Below, in pieces: positions 7,147 to 16,300 of a stretch of 64,000 bases of DNA. Under the pieces are notes generated by a model, which searched no databases, was not told where the DNA came from, and was given only the letters and a program-made list of their open reading frames with translations. A program made the position numbers and the translations under genes. The DNA lies in contig NZ_SACY01000002.1 in the NCBI RefSeq assembly GCF_004005965.1, positions 310,001 to 374,000 of the forward strand, written 5' to 3'. Source of the stretch: Sandaracinomonas limnophila (GTDB lineage Bacteria; Bacteroidota; Bacteroidia; Cytophagales; Spirosomataceae). How positions within the stretch are numbered: position 1 is the first letter of the stretch; each line of letters starts with the position of its first letter.

Positions 7147-9027
7147 ATGTCGTCAATACTATTTATACCTCTTTTACCATTGATTGGATTTTTGATCAAT
7201 GGTCTTTCCTTTCCAAAATTATCTAACCCAGTTGCGGGAATTATTGGAACGATTCCACCATTAGCAGCATTTGCTTTGTCTTTACAATTGTTTTTACAAT
7301 TTGATGGCAATACCCAAATTGTACCTTTATTGGATTGGATTTCGGTTGGAGAATTATCAATCCCGATTGCATTTCAAATTGACCAATTGTCGCTTTTGAT
7401 GCTTTTGATTATTACAGGAGTTGGAACCTTGATTCATGTGTATTCAAGTGCATATATGTCACACGATGAAGGATTTGGCAAATTTTTTGCCTTTTTAAAC
7501 CTTTTCGTGTTTTTCATGTTGCTGTTAGTAATGGGCTCTGGCTTCGTTACCTTGTTTATCGGCTGGGAAGGTGTTGGATTGTGTTCTTATTTATTGATTG
7601 GATTTTGGAACAAGAAAAATAGTTATGGAGATGCTGCAAGAAAAGCATTTATCATGAACAGAATTGGTGACTTAGGTTTCTTAATCGGCATATTTTTATT
7701 GTTTCAAGAATTTGGAACTGCAACCTACCAAGAAGTTTTTGAAGCAATAAAAGCAGGTAATGGATCTAATTTAGGATTAATTGCTTTCTGTTTATTTATT
7801 GGTGCAATGGGTAAATCTGCCCAAATTCCATTGTTTACATGGTTGCCAGATGCAATGGCGGGACCAACCCCAGTTTCAGCATTGATTCACGCAGCTACCA
7901 TGGTAACTGCAGGTATTTACATGGTTATTCGTGCCAATGTACTGTTTGAAATGAGTCCAGAAGTATTACACTTTGTTGGATGGATTGGTCTAGCAACTGC
8001 CCTTTTAGGTGCAGCAATTGGTTTATTCCAAAACGACATCAAAAAAGTTTTAGCCTATTCTACTGTATCTCAATTAGGTTATATGTTTATGGGATTAGGA
8101 GCATCGGCCTACACTGCCTCTTTTTTCCATGTAATGACTCACGCGTTTTTTAAGGCTTTGTTGTTTTTAGGGGCAGGATCGGTTATTCATGCCATGTCAG
8201 ATGAGCAGGACATTCGTAAAATGGGCGGATTAAAATCGCAATTACCAATAACTTATATAACTTTTTTATTAGGAACTATTGCCATTGCAGGTATTCCTCC
8301 ATTTGCTGGTTTCTTTTCCAAAGATGAAATTTTAGCACATTTATATCACCACGATATCGTGATGTGGGCATTGGCAATTGTTGGTTCTGCCTTGACTTCC
8401 TTTTATATGTTCCGTGTGTTTATAGTAACTTTCCACGGAGATTTCAGAGGCACACAACACCAAGCAGATCATTTACATGAATCACCTATAGCCATGACAT
8501 TACCTTTGATAGTTTTGGCGGTTTTATCTGTAATTGGAGGAATTATTAATTTACCAGCTTTTGTTGGTGGAAATGAATTTTTGGCACATTGGTTGAATCC
8601 AATCTTACCTGAAGGTTCACATGAGGCGCTTGAAGTACATTTCGCAAGTTTAGAATTTTTAGCTCCTTTAGCGGCTGCCTTTATTCCAGCAATTTTTGCC
8701 ATTCAATTGTATGGTAGCAAAAAAGCAGTTCCAGCTGCAGATGCAGAAATTTCAGGAATTCAAAAAATCATTTATGACAAGTTTTACATTGATGAGGCCT
8801 ATAATTTCTTATTTGTAAAACCTATTCAATTTTTATCCCAATTTTTCTACTCATTTATTGACTTCCTTATAATTGATTTATTGGTGGAGTCAACTGGAAA
8901 GTTTGTAAAAAGCAGTTCAAACGAATTACGCAAACTACAATCAGGAAACATTGGATTTTATATTTTCATGATGGTTGCTGCAATTGCAATTATTTTGGCT
9001 TGGACATTGAAAAGTTGGATCTTTTAA
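7147..9027 (+). CDS. nuoL: NADH-quinone oxidoreductase subunit L
   Basis: Distal antiporter-like proton-pumping subunit of complex I. The 626 residues contain many membrane helices, the family core LFIGWEGVGLCSYLLIGFW, then the lysine and histidine segment KSAQIPLFTWLPDAMAGPTP, SALIHAATMVTAGIY, and KKVLAYSTVSQLGYM. The C-terminal part holds the long lateral helix and last membrane helix. It starts 27 bases after nuoK and ends 18 bases before nuoM. Length and motif order are normal. Confidence 0.97.
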   Translation: MSSILFIPLLPLIGFLINGLSFPKLSNPVAGIIGTIPPLAAFALSLQLFLQFDGNTQIVPLLDWISVGELSIPIAFQIDQLSLLMLLIITGVGTLIHVYSSAYMSHDEGFGKFFAFLNLFVFFMLLLVMGSGFVTLFIGWEGVGLCSYLLIGFWNKKNSYGDAARKAFIMNRIGDLGFLIGIFLLFQEFGTATYQEVFEAIKAGNGSNLGLIAFCLFIGAMGKSAQIPLFTWLPDAMAGPTPVSALIHAATMVTAGIYMVIRANVLFEMSPEVLHFVGWIGLATALLGAAIGLFQNDIKKVLAYSTVSQLGYMFMGLGASAYTASFFHVMTHAFFKALLFLGAGSVIHAMSDEQDIRKMGGLKSQLPITYITFLLGTIAIAGIPPFAGFFSKDEILAHLYHHDIVMWALAIVGSALTSFYMFRVFIVTFHGDFRGTQHQADHLHESPIAMTLPLIVLAVLSVIGGIINLPAFVGGNEFLAHWLNPILPEGSHEALEVHFASLEFLAPLAAAFIPAIFAIQLYGSKKAVPAADAEISGIQKIIYDKFYIDEAYNFLFVKPIQFLSQFFYSFIDFLIIDLLVESTGKFVKSSSNELRKLQSGNIGFYIFMMVAAIAIILAWTLKSWIF

Positions 9028-9045
9028 TTTAGAAATCACAAAGGA

Positions 9046-10497
9046 ATGTATTTATTATTTATACTTTTATTTCCCCTATTACTTGGCAGTTTTCTATTAA
9101 TTGCCAAACCTGCAAAAGCCTTTGGACTTGCGCTTGGAGGTTCAATCATTGAATTAATTATTTCTTGCATTCTTTTATGTGATGCAAACACAGGCAAACT
9201 ACCTACAGAGTTTATTAGCAATTGGATTCCAGAAGCTGGACTAAAATTTGCACTTTTTGTAGATGGAATCAATGGCATTTTGATTTTATTGACTGCACTT
9301 TTAGTTCCTTTCATCATTGGTTCAACAGCTGGTAGTGAAAAGGCCAATGATGCAAAATACCAAGGATTGATTCTAACTATGCAAGCAGCCCTAATGGGTG
9401 CATTTTTGGCAAAAGATGCCTTTTTATTCTACTTCTTTTTTGAAGCATCTTTATTACCAATTTATTTCATTATCAATTTATACGGTAGTGAAAACCGCAC
9501 AAAAATTTCTTTCAAATTCTTTGTTTATACCCTTTTCGGATCCTTGTTTTTATTAATTGGCTTGATTTATGTGTACCTAAGAACTCCAGGAAATACGCCT
9601 TCTGCAGATTTCGAAACACTTTATCAAACAGCATCAGTTTTAAGTACGAAAGAACAAAGTCTTTTGTTTTTAGCCTTTTTTATTGCTTTTGCAATTAAGA
9701 TGCCGATGTTTCCATTCCACACTTGGCAGCCTGATACCTACACAGTAGCACCTAGTCAAGGAACTATGTTATTGTCGGGAATCATGTTGAAAATGGGAAC
9801 CTATGGAGTGATTCGAATGATTGTTCCAATGTTTCCAGCAGGTATCGCTAATTGGGGAAATTGGGTAATTATTTTGTCCGTCATCGGTGTTTTATATGGT
9901 TCAATAATTGCCATTCAACAAAAAGATATGAAGCGCCTATTAGCTTACTCCTCCTTTGCTCACGTTGGATTGATGTCAGCTGGTATGTTAACTCTATCCA
10001 ATGAAGGAATTCAAGGTGCTCTTTACCAAATGCTTTCACATGGTATCAACATTGTTGGTTTATTTTTTATTGTTGAAGTAATTGAAAGAAGGACTCAATC
10101 GAGAGATTTAGACCAATTAGGAGGTATAACAAGCGCCTCAAAGGTTTTATCGATCGGTTTTATTATTTTAAGTTTAGGTTCTGTAGCACTTCCATTAACC
10201 AATGGATTTGTGGGAGAATTTTTATTGCTTAAAAGTGTTTTCGATTACCAATTAACTATTGGCATTATCGCCGGAATTACCATTATTTTAGGCGCTGTTT
10301 ATACCCTACGTATGATTCAAAAATCTATGTTTGGGAATGCATCTAAATTCAGCATAAATTTTGAAGATTTAACAATTTCAGAAAAATTAGTAATTATCCC
10401 ACTTTGCATTTTAGTGGTTTTGGGAGGAATTTTCCCGACAGTTGTTTTAAATTATAGTCAACCTGCTGTTGACTTATTATCTAAGTGGATCAAGTAA
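9046..10497 (+). CDS. nuoM: NADH-quinone oxidoreductase subunit M
   Basis: Antiporter-like proton-pumping subunit of complex I. Seen: 483 residues with repeated membrane helices, FYFFFEASLLPIYFII carrying the channel glutamate, KMPMFPFHTWQPDTYTVAPS, SGIMLKMGTYGVIRM and KRLLAYSSFAHVGLM. The ATG is 18 bases after nuoL. The final residues (LLSKWIK) end 13 bases before the preferred nuoN ATG. The length fits the family (about 480-510). Confidence 0.97.
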   Translation: MYLLFILLFPLLLGSFLLIAKPAKAFGLALGGSIIELIISCILLCDANTGKLPTEFISNWIPEAGLKFALFVDGINGILILLTALLVPFIIGSTAGSEKANDAKYQGLILTMQAALMGAFLAKDAFLFYFFFEASLLPIYFIINLYGSENRTKISFKFFVYTLFGSLFLLIGLIYVYLRTPGNTPSADFETLYQTASVLSTKEQSLLFLAFFIAFAIKMPMFPFHTWQPDTYTVAPSQGTMLLSGIMLKMGTYGVIRMIVPMFPAGIANWGNWVIILSVIGVLYGSIIAIQQKDMKRLLAYSSFAHVGLMSAGMLTLSNEGIQGALYQMLSHGINIVGLFFIVEVIERRTQSRDLDQLGGITSASKVLSIGFIILSLGSVALPLTNGFVGEFLLLKSVFDYQLTIGIIAGITIILGAVYTLRMIQKSMFGNASKFSINFEDLTISEKLVIIPLCILVVLGGIFPTVVLNYSQPAVDLLSKWIK

Positions 10498-10510
10498 AAA
10501 AATTGAAGAT

Positions 10511-11908
10511 ATGACGCCTGTTATTGCTTTATCACTTTTCGGCATAATTAATTTATTTTTAGGTTTTACGTTCAAACGTCAAAGTCTTCAAGTAGTTACT
10601 CTATTATTCATCATTTGCAGCATGGCATTAACAGCTATGGATTGGAACCACGAATACCTTTGGTTCGGCGATATGATGAAAACAAACAATCTTTCGATCA
10701 ATTTTAGCTTGATTATTCAGTTAGCTGGTTTATTGGTGGTAGCTTTTTCAAATGGATTTGGAAAAGATGAGGTATATACCCAACCAGCAGAATATTATGC
10801 AATATTGCTTTTCTCCTTGGTCGGTGCCTTGTTAATGGTATCGTTCCAAAATCTCATCATGCTTTTTGTTGGTTTGGAAATTTTATCTGTAGCTATGTAT
10901 GTTTTAACAGGCTCTGACAAAAGAAATTTGCGTTCAAATGAGGCTGCACTTAAGTATTTTTTAATGGGTTCATTTGCCACTGGATTTTTACTTTTCGGTA
11001 TTGCCTTAGTTTATGGTTCAACCCGTTCCCTTTATATTTCAGGAATTTTATATAATTTATCGCATACCGCTCCTGAATCTCTACCAAGCTTTTTATATGC
11101 AGGTATTATCCTAATGGGCATTGGATTATTGTTTAAAATATCAGCAGCTCCTTTTCACTTCTGGACTCCAGATGTCTATGAAGGTGCGCCAACTATTTTC
11201 ACCATGTTTATGTCAACAGTCGTGAAAACAGCAGGTTTTGCTGCTATCTATCATATTTTAGATGTAACATTCGGTGGATTTCAAAAAAACTGGATCATCA
11301 CTGTTTATTTTATCACAATTATCACTTTAATTTTAGGTAATATTTCAGCAGCATATCAACAAAGTGCAAAACGAATGTTAGCCTTTTCAAGTATATCGCA
11401 TGCAGGATATATGTTATTAACTGTTTGTGCAAACCAACCAAGTACTTCTTCCAATATTTTATATTACAGTTTAGCTTACACCCTGGCAACAGCGGTTTCA
11501 TTTGCTGTATTAATGGTAGTTGCAGAATACCAAACAGGTAGGACTGAAAAACCTGAAAATTTTGATGCACTAAATGGTTTAGCAAAAAATAATCCAAGTT
11601 TAGCATTTGCATTTACAGTGGCTTTATTGTCCTTGGCTGGGATCCCATTAACCGCAGGATTCTGGGGAAAGTTTTTTGTCTTTACAGATATGTTCAACAA
11701 AAACTTAACCTATCCAATTATCATTGCCGTATTGATGTCTGCAGTGGGTATTTATTATTATTTCAAAGGAATCATTTCAGTCTATTTCAATTCAGGTGAA
11801 ATAGAAAAAATTGAAACTTCATTTTTATTTAAAATTGCACTTTGGTCTGCTTGTATTGGCACTTTAGTTTTAGGAATTTATCCAACATTGTTAAAATCGA
11901 TCTTCTAA
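10511..11908 (+). CDS. nuoN: NADH-quinone oxidoreductase subunit N
   Basis: Third antiporter-like membrane subunit of complex I. Motifs: MLFVGLEILSVAMYVLTG with the key glutamate, KISAAPFHFWTPDVYEGAPT, STVVKTAGFAAIYH and KRMLAFSSISHAGYML. I start it at ATG 10511 (MTPVIALSLFG, 465 residues) because the first membrane helix begins there. A TTG at 10469 would overlap nuoM and add a polar stretch. Its stop directly abuts the TTG start of the GtrA-like gene, extending the operon. Confidence 0.95.
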   Translation: MTPVIALSLFGIINLFLGFTFKRQSLQVVTLLFIICSMALTAMDWNHEYLWFGDMMKTNNLSINFSLIIQLAGLLVVAFSNGFGKDEVYTQPAEYYAILLFSLVGALLMVSFQNLIMLFVGLEILSVAMYVLTGSDKRNLRSNEAALKYFLMGSFATGFLLFGIALVYGSTRSLYISGILYNLSHTAPESLPSFLYAGIILMGIGLLFKISAAPFHFWTPDVYEGAPTIFTMFMSTVVKTAGFAAIYHILDVTFGGFQKNWIITVYFITIITLILGNISAAYQQSAKRMLAFSSISHAGYMLLTVCANQPSTSSNILYYSLAYTLATAVSFAVLMVVAEYQTGRTEKPENFDALNGLAKNNPSLAFAFTVALLSLAGIPLTAGFWGKFFVFTDMFNKNLTYPIIIAVLMSAVGIYYYFKGIISVYFNSGEIEKIETSFLFKIALWSACIGTLVLGIYPTLLKSIF

Positions 11909-12403
11909 TTGTCTAAAACTGAATCCAATATTTTTAACAAAAAGGACCTAATCGCCTATTTTTTCGTGGCGGGAACTGGTGCAATTGTTCAATTGGTAAG
12001 TGGATCTATTATTAAAGATTGGTTTTCCCTAAGTTATGACAAATCTATTTTCCCAGCCTATTTAATTGCCTTAGTTGTTGGGTTTATTTTAACTAAACTA
12101 TTTGCATTCGATGTTCGTAATACGAATAAGACTCAAAGAGAAATGATTAAATTTTTCATCGTTGCCATTTTCTCTGGATTTGTAACTTGGGGATTTAGTG
12201 TAGGTTCCTATAAATTATTTAATTCTTTTACTGAGGATTTCCAATTAGTAATACCATACTCCCACAAAAAAATAAACCTTACACAAAATGCTTCTACACT
12301 AATTGGGATGGGCTTTAGCTTTATTTCCAATTACATTTTGCACAAAACCTTTACTTTTAAAAGCAGTGGTTTTTACGACCGTTTCAAGGCCCTCATCAAG
12401 TAA
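11909..12403 (+). CDS. GtrA-like membrane protein
   Basis: The 164-residue protein has four predicted membrane segments (about residues 14-32, 45-63, 80-100 and 128-148) and the GtrA-family C-terminal pattern GFSFISNYILHKTFTF. GtrA-type proteins are thought to assist transfer or flipping of polyprenyl-linked sugars in envelope polysaccharide synthesis. The TTG start at 11909 follows the nuoN stop without a gap, so it is probably translated by coupling. An unusual hydrophilic insert (residues ~105-125, HKKINLTQ) sits between helices 3 and 4. An inverted repeat follows the gene and may end the nuoK-gtrA operon. Confidence 0.75.
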   Translation: MSKTESNIFNKKDLIAYFFVAGTGAIVQLVSGSIIKDWFSLSYDKSIFPAYLIALVVGFILTKLFAFDVRNTNKTQREMIKFFIVAIFSGFVTWGFSVGSYKLFNSFTEDFQLVIPYSHKKINLTQNASTLIGMGFSFISNYILHKTFTFKSSGFYDRFKALIK

Positions 12404-12404
12404 A

Positions 12405-12432
12405 TTTTAAGTTTTTTTGCCAAAACTTAAAA
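12405..12432. terminator. AT-rich inverted repeat after the GtrA-like gene
   Basis: An 11-base perfect inverted repeat, TTTTAAGTTTT and AAAACTTAAAA, is separated by 6 bases and begins 1 base after the GtrA-like stop. It could end the nuo operon, but the stem is AT-rich and no T-run follows on the plus strand, so termination would be weak. Confidence 0.4.
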
Positions 12433-12457
12433 AAAACTTAAAAAAAACTTAAAAAAT
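12425..12457 (+). repeat. Three 11-bp A-tract tandem repeats upstream of a promoter
   Basis: ACTTAAAAAAA-type units begin at 12425, 12436 and 12447, an exact 11-base period close to one helical turn. Phased A-tracts bend DNA and can act as an UP-type element. They lie directly upstream of the -33 box of the lipoprotein promoter. Confidence 0.6.
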
Positions 12458-12489
12458 TTTGCAATATCCAATTTAATCTAATAGCTTTG
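12458..12489 (+). promoter_or_regulatory. Strong Bacteroidota promoter of the small lipoprotein gene
   Basis: -33 box TTTG at 12458-12461 and -7 box TAGCTTTG at 12482-12489 with 20 bases between them. Both boxes and spacing are close to the described Bacteroidota consensus, and phased A-tracts lie just upstream. The start codon is 28 bases beyond the -7 box. Confidence 0.8.
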
Positions 12490-12517
12490 TGGCTCAAACC
12501 TTAAAAAATTAAACAAA

Positions 12518-12691
12518 ATGAAAAAATTATTCGCTTTAGCATTCGTTGCTGGAATGGTTACTTTAGCTTCTTGTGGTGAGAAGAAAACAGAAGCTGCTGC
12601 TGATTCAGTTGCTGCTGATACAGCTGCTGCTGCTGCTGTTGATACTGCTGCTGCAGATACTGCTGCTGCTGATACTGCTGTTGCAAAGTAA
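12518..12691 (+). CDS. Small Ala/Asp/Thr-rich lipoprotein
   Basis: The ATG at 12518 opens a 57-codon frame. Residues 1-18 form a lipoprotein signal peptide ending in TLASC, with C19 as the expected lipidated residue. After GEKKTE the mature part is almost only Ala, Asp, Thr and Val in units such as AAADT, encoded by very repetitive GCT codons. There is no known domain; the mature chain (about 39 residues) is probably extended or disordered in the periplasm or on the surface. It has the best promoter in the window and a strong terminator, so it is likely abundant and monocistronic. Longer frames across the same bases on the minus strand and in frame +3 are by-products of the GCT repeats. Function unknown. 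Confidence 0.85.
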   Translation: MKKLFALAFVAGMVTLASCGEKKTEAAADSVAADTAAAAAVDTAAADTAAADTAVAK

Positions 12692-12714
12692 TTCATTACG
12701 AATTCGAAAAAAAG

Positions 12715-12740
12715 AGTCCTTCTTCCGAAGGACTTTTTTT
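12715..12740 (+). terminator. Rho-independent terminator of the lipoprotein gene
   Basis: An 8-bp stem (AGTCCTTC with GAAGGACT, loop TTCC) is followed by seven T, 23 bases after the lipoprotein stop. The next gene begins 8 bases beyond the T-run. Confidence 0.85.
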
Positions 12741-12747
12741 ATGCCCT

Positions 12748-13362
12748 ATGAAAAGCAAACCTATTCAATCATTTTTTGACCACTTTCCCCCTACAGTGGC
12801 TGAATATTGCTTTCAACTTTGGCATGAAAACGATTTTAAGTTTATCGTTAGCAAAAGTAGACATACGAAATATGGAGATTACCGATACCATCCAACTAAG
12901 GGACATAGCATTACAGTAAATCACAACTTAAACCCTTACGCATTTTTAGTAACCTATATACACGAAGTTGCTCATTTAACCACCTATTTAAAATTCAAAA
13001 ACAAAGTTCAACCGCACGGGTCCGAATGGAAAAAAGAATTCAAAGATTTATTTGATCCCATTTTAGAACCAGAACTTTTACCGGAGAATTTAATTAACAT
13101 TTTAAAAAAATACCTCGCAAATCCGAGTGCATCATCAGCCACCTATGCACCATTAGTAGAAATCCTAAAAACATTTGACCCCCAAAGCGACAAAGTTTTA
13201 TTAAAAGATCTACCAGAAAATGCAGCATTTTTAATTAAAAACCTGTTGCTTGTCAAACAAAAACTCAACAGAACACGTTATTTTTGCATAGACCCTAAAA
13301 CCGGGAAGAAATATTTAGTTTCCAAAAATGCAAGTATTCAACCAGTTGAAATTCCTTCCTAA
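12748..13362 (+). CDS. SprT-like zinc metallopeptidase-domain protein
   Basis: The 204-residue protein carries the SprT-like signature HEVAH (about residue 72) with a downstream HGSEWKKEF segment, the expected zinc site and helix. The C-terminal part has YFCIDPKTGKKYLV but lacks the usual cysteine-rich zinc ribbon. SprT-like domains occur in DNA-protein crosslink proteases and in uncharacterised bacterial proteins; the bacterial role is unclear. It begins 8 bases after the lipoprotein terminator, with no TAnnTTTG site of its own in between, and overlaps porU by 35 bases. Its expression and that of porU may depend on read-through from upstream. Confidence 0.8.
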   Translation: MKSKPIQSFFDHFPPTVAEYCFQLWHENDFKFIVSKSRHTKYGDYRYHPTKGHSITVNHNLNPYAFLVTYIHEVAHLTTYLKFKNKVQPHGSEWKKEFKDLFDPILEPELLPENLINILKKYLANPSASSATYAPLVEILKTFDPQSDKVLLKDLPENAAFLIKNLLLVKQKLNRTRYFCIDPKTGKKYLVSKNASIQPVEIPS

Positions 13363-16300
13363 GTTTTTCCTGATTCAGCTTTTTGGCTTGATAATAAGTT
13401 TTGCTTCTTATTCACAAGATTTTTCTAAAGGGCGGTGGTTCAAGTTATTTATACCGAAAGAGGGCCTTCAAAAAATTGATGGAAATTGGTTTATTCAACA
13501 TAATATCCCATTAAGTAGCCTTAATACAGAAAAAATAGCTATATATTCCGAACAAAATTCAAATCAAGTTGATGGTATTTCGCCAATTGACCCTAAAAAT
13601 TTAAAAAACCTAAAAAAAACTCCAGTCCTTCAAATAGGCCTTGAAGACAAAATCTTTAATGCGGAGGATAAGCTTTTTTTTGCAATCAAAACCTTTGAAT
13701 CAATTTATTCCGATTCAACATTTTGTTATGTCCAATTAGATGAAGCGATAAGTAATTGGGCAAGTGCAGAAAAATCTACTGCCAGTGGAAATTCGACAAA
13801 TTTCGCCTACGAGAAACTAACCTGGAAAGAGGAAAAATTTAATTTTCTACAATCAGGGCAACTTTGGATATCTGAACCATTTTATAAAGGCGAACAAAAA
13901 AAAATAAACTTCCCTTTGAAAGATTTTGTACCAAATGAAAAAAATATTTTAAAGGTAGATTTATTTGCCTCCTCAATTTATCCCTCTCAAATTTCCATTA
14001 CAACTAATTTAGGCAATATAACACAGACATTTGAACCCATTTCTGGTGAACGATATGATAAAAAAGCAGAGAAAAAATCGGTAGTCCAATCAGGTAGGGC
14101 CAGTAATTCAATTGCCAATTTTGAAACTACTTTTCAATTTGAATCAAAAGCGGGTTCAGGAAATATTGGGAAAGTAAATTTTTGGTATCCAAAAAAATTA
14201 ACAGGAATTGAAAATAATACTTGGTACGAATTTCATGATTTCAATCCAAACTTGAAACTTGAAAACACCAACAACAACACGCAGATTTGGAGCCTTCAAA
14301 AAGATGGTTTTCATTATTGGGGAAATGGAAATTCTATAATTAAAATAAGTGGCGATTCCACTAGTCTAGTCCTTGCAAGTAATTCAGAAAATGCAGCAGA
14401 ACCAAAGTTTCTGAATAAACTAGAAAACTTTAATACTGATTTAGCAACAGGAACCGAGCTATTAATCCTTTGTCCAAAAGAATTTGAAAACGCCTCAAAA
14501 AATCTGGCATCCTATAAAATTGAAAAAGGAATTAAAACAGAAATTAGAATTCCGGAAAATATTTATACAGCATTTAGTGCTGGCAAATTAGATCCCAATG
14601 CCATCCGTAATTATATTTTTGAGCAAAAAAAAATAAAGAAAAGCCAACTTAAATACCTCTTATTGTTTTCCGATGCAAGTGTAGATGTAAAAGAAAAAAA
14701 TATTTTAAGCAAAAATGATTTAAGTATTTCCAAAATCCCAAGTTTTGAAAGTACTGAATCCCTTTATCCTTTAAACTCCTATGTAAGTGATGATTTTTAT
14801 GGTATTTTAACAGATTCACTGGGCCAATGGGATCAAGATTTCAATTCATTTAGTCCAATGGAAATTGGAATCGGCCGAATTCCAGCAAAATCTATTGCTG
14901 AGGCAGAAATGATGGTCAATAAATTAATTGAAGGGCAAAAGCATCCGAATCATCAGTTAACTTTTGTGGCAGACGATGAAGATTCAAATATCCACATCAT
15001 TGATTCAGAAAGTTTTTCAAAAAAGATTTCTGCTAATATGCCAGAAATACCCATACAAAAATTATACATTGATGAATACCCTATGAAACAGTCAAATGGA
15101 ATTTATACAAGTCCAGAGGCAAACAAGAAATTAGTAGATCTATTTTATAAAGATGCAGGATTTATTCATTTCATGGGACATGGATCAGAGAGTGGATGGA
15201 CAGATGAAAAAATTTTAACCATTAATGATATTGTATCTCTAAAAAACAAAAATAACTTACCCATTTTATTTACGGCTACTTGTCAATTTGCAAAATTTGA
15301 TAACCCCTACATCTTATCTGGTGCAGAGGCATTATTATGTTCCGATACTGGTGGATCCCAAGCAATTATTGGCACTTCTAGACCCGTATTTCAGAGTAAC
15401 AATTTTACTTTTGGCAATAATTTTTATGAATTAGCTGCTCAACATAAATCTGAAAAAAACTACAGAATTGGAGATTTAGTAAAAGACACAAAAAATGCTG
15501 GAAAAGGACAAATTGGCAATAGAAATATCGTTCTTCTAGGTGATCCAAGCAGCTCAATACCTTGGAATTATCAAAAGTTAACCATTGACAAAACAGATTT
15601 CACCCTTGGAAAAGCCAATGAAATTATCATCCATAATTCTTTAAATTCAGAAATTACAGGGAATCTTAGGGTTTCTTTAAGTAATATTCCAACACAAACT
15701 CTCGGGACTAAGTCCCCAAAATTCAATTTTCTTCAATCGGGAAACGATCTTTTGATAAAGGAAATTAGTTTAAAACCAGGAAGCAACAAAATTAATATAC
15801 CTGCATTTACTTTACAGGAGTTGGTATCAGAAGAAATCACAATTCAGTTTTCAAAAAGTAATAACAGCAATGAAAATTATTTGGGAACAATGAAATTTCC
15901 AATTAAAAAAGGTATTCAAAATGTTATTGACAAAGAAGGCCCTAATATTGTACAATCTAAATTTAACGACAATTTTTTTACAATTTCGGACAGCTCTGGC
16001 ATAGGTCAACTATTGGCAACGAATCAAAAATCGTATGTAACTATTAACGACAGTTTACAATATCCAATTGATACCTTTGTAAAAGATTTCAAACAACTAA
16101 ATCAATGGTCAGTTGAAATTGATGAATCAATTTTGTCAGTTGGTGAAAATAAAATCATTTTCAACGTAAGTGATTTACTTCAAAATGAAACTAAAAAAGA
16201 TTTTAGAATTACCTATGATAAGTCATTCGAAAATCCATTGAAAGTATATCCGAATCCTTATATAGATCAATTTACAATTCAATTAAAGAGTGTAAATTTG

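Noticed and set aside
12478-12696. 72-codon Ala-rich frame on the minus strand and 68-codon Leu-rich frame on the plus strand at 12573
   Set aside because: Both are by-products of the GCT repeats. The plus-strand lipoprotein at 12518 has a signal peptide, promoter and terminator.
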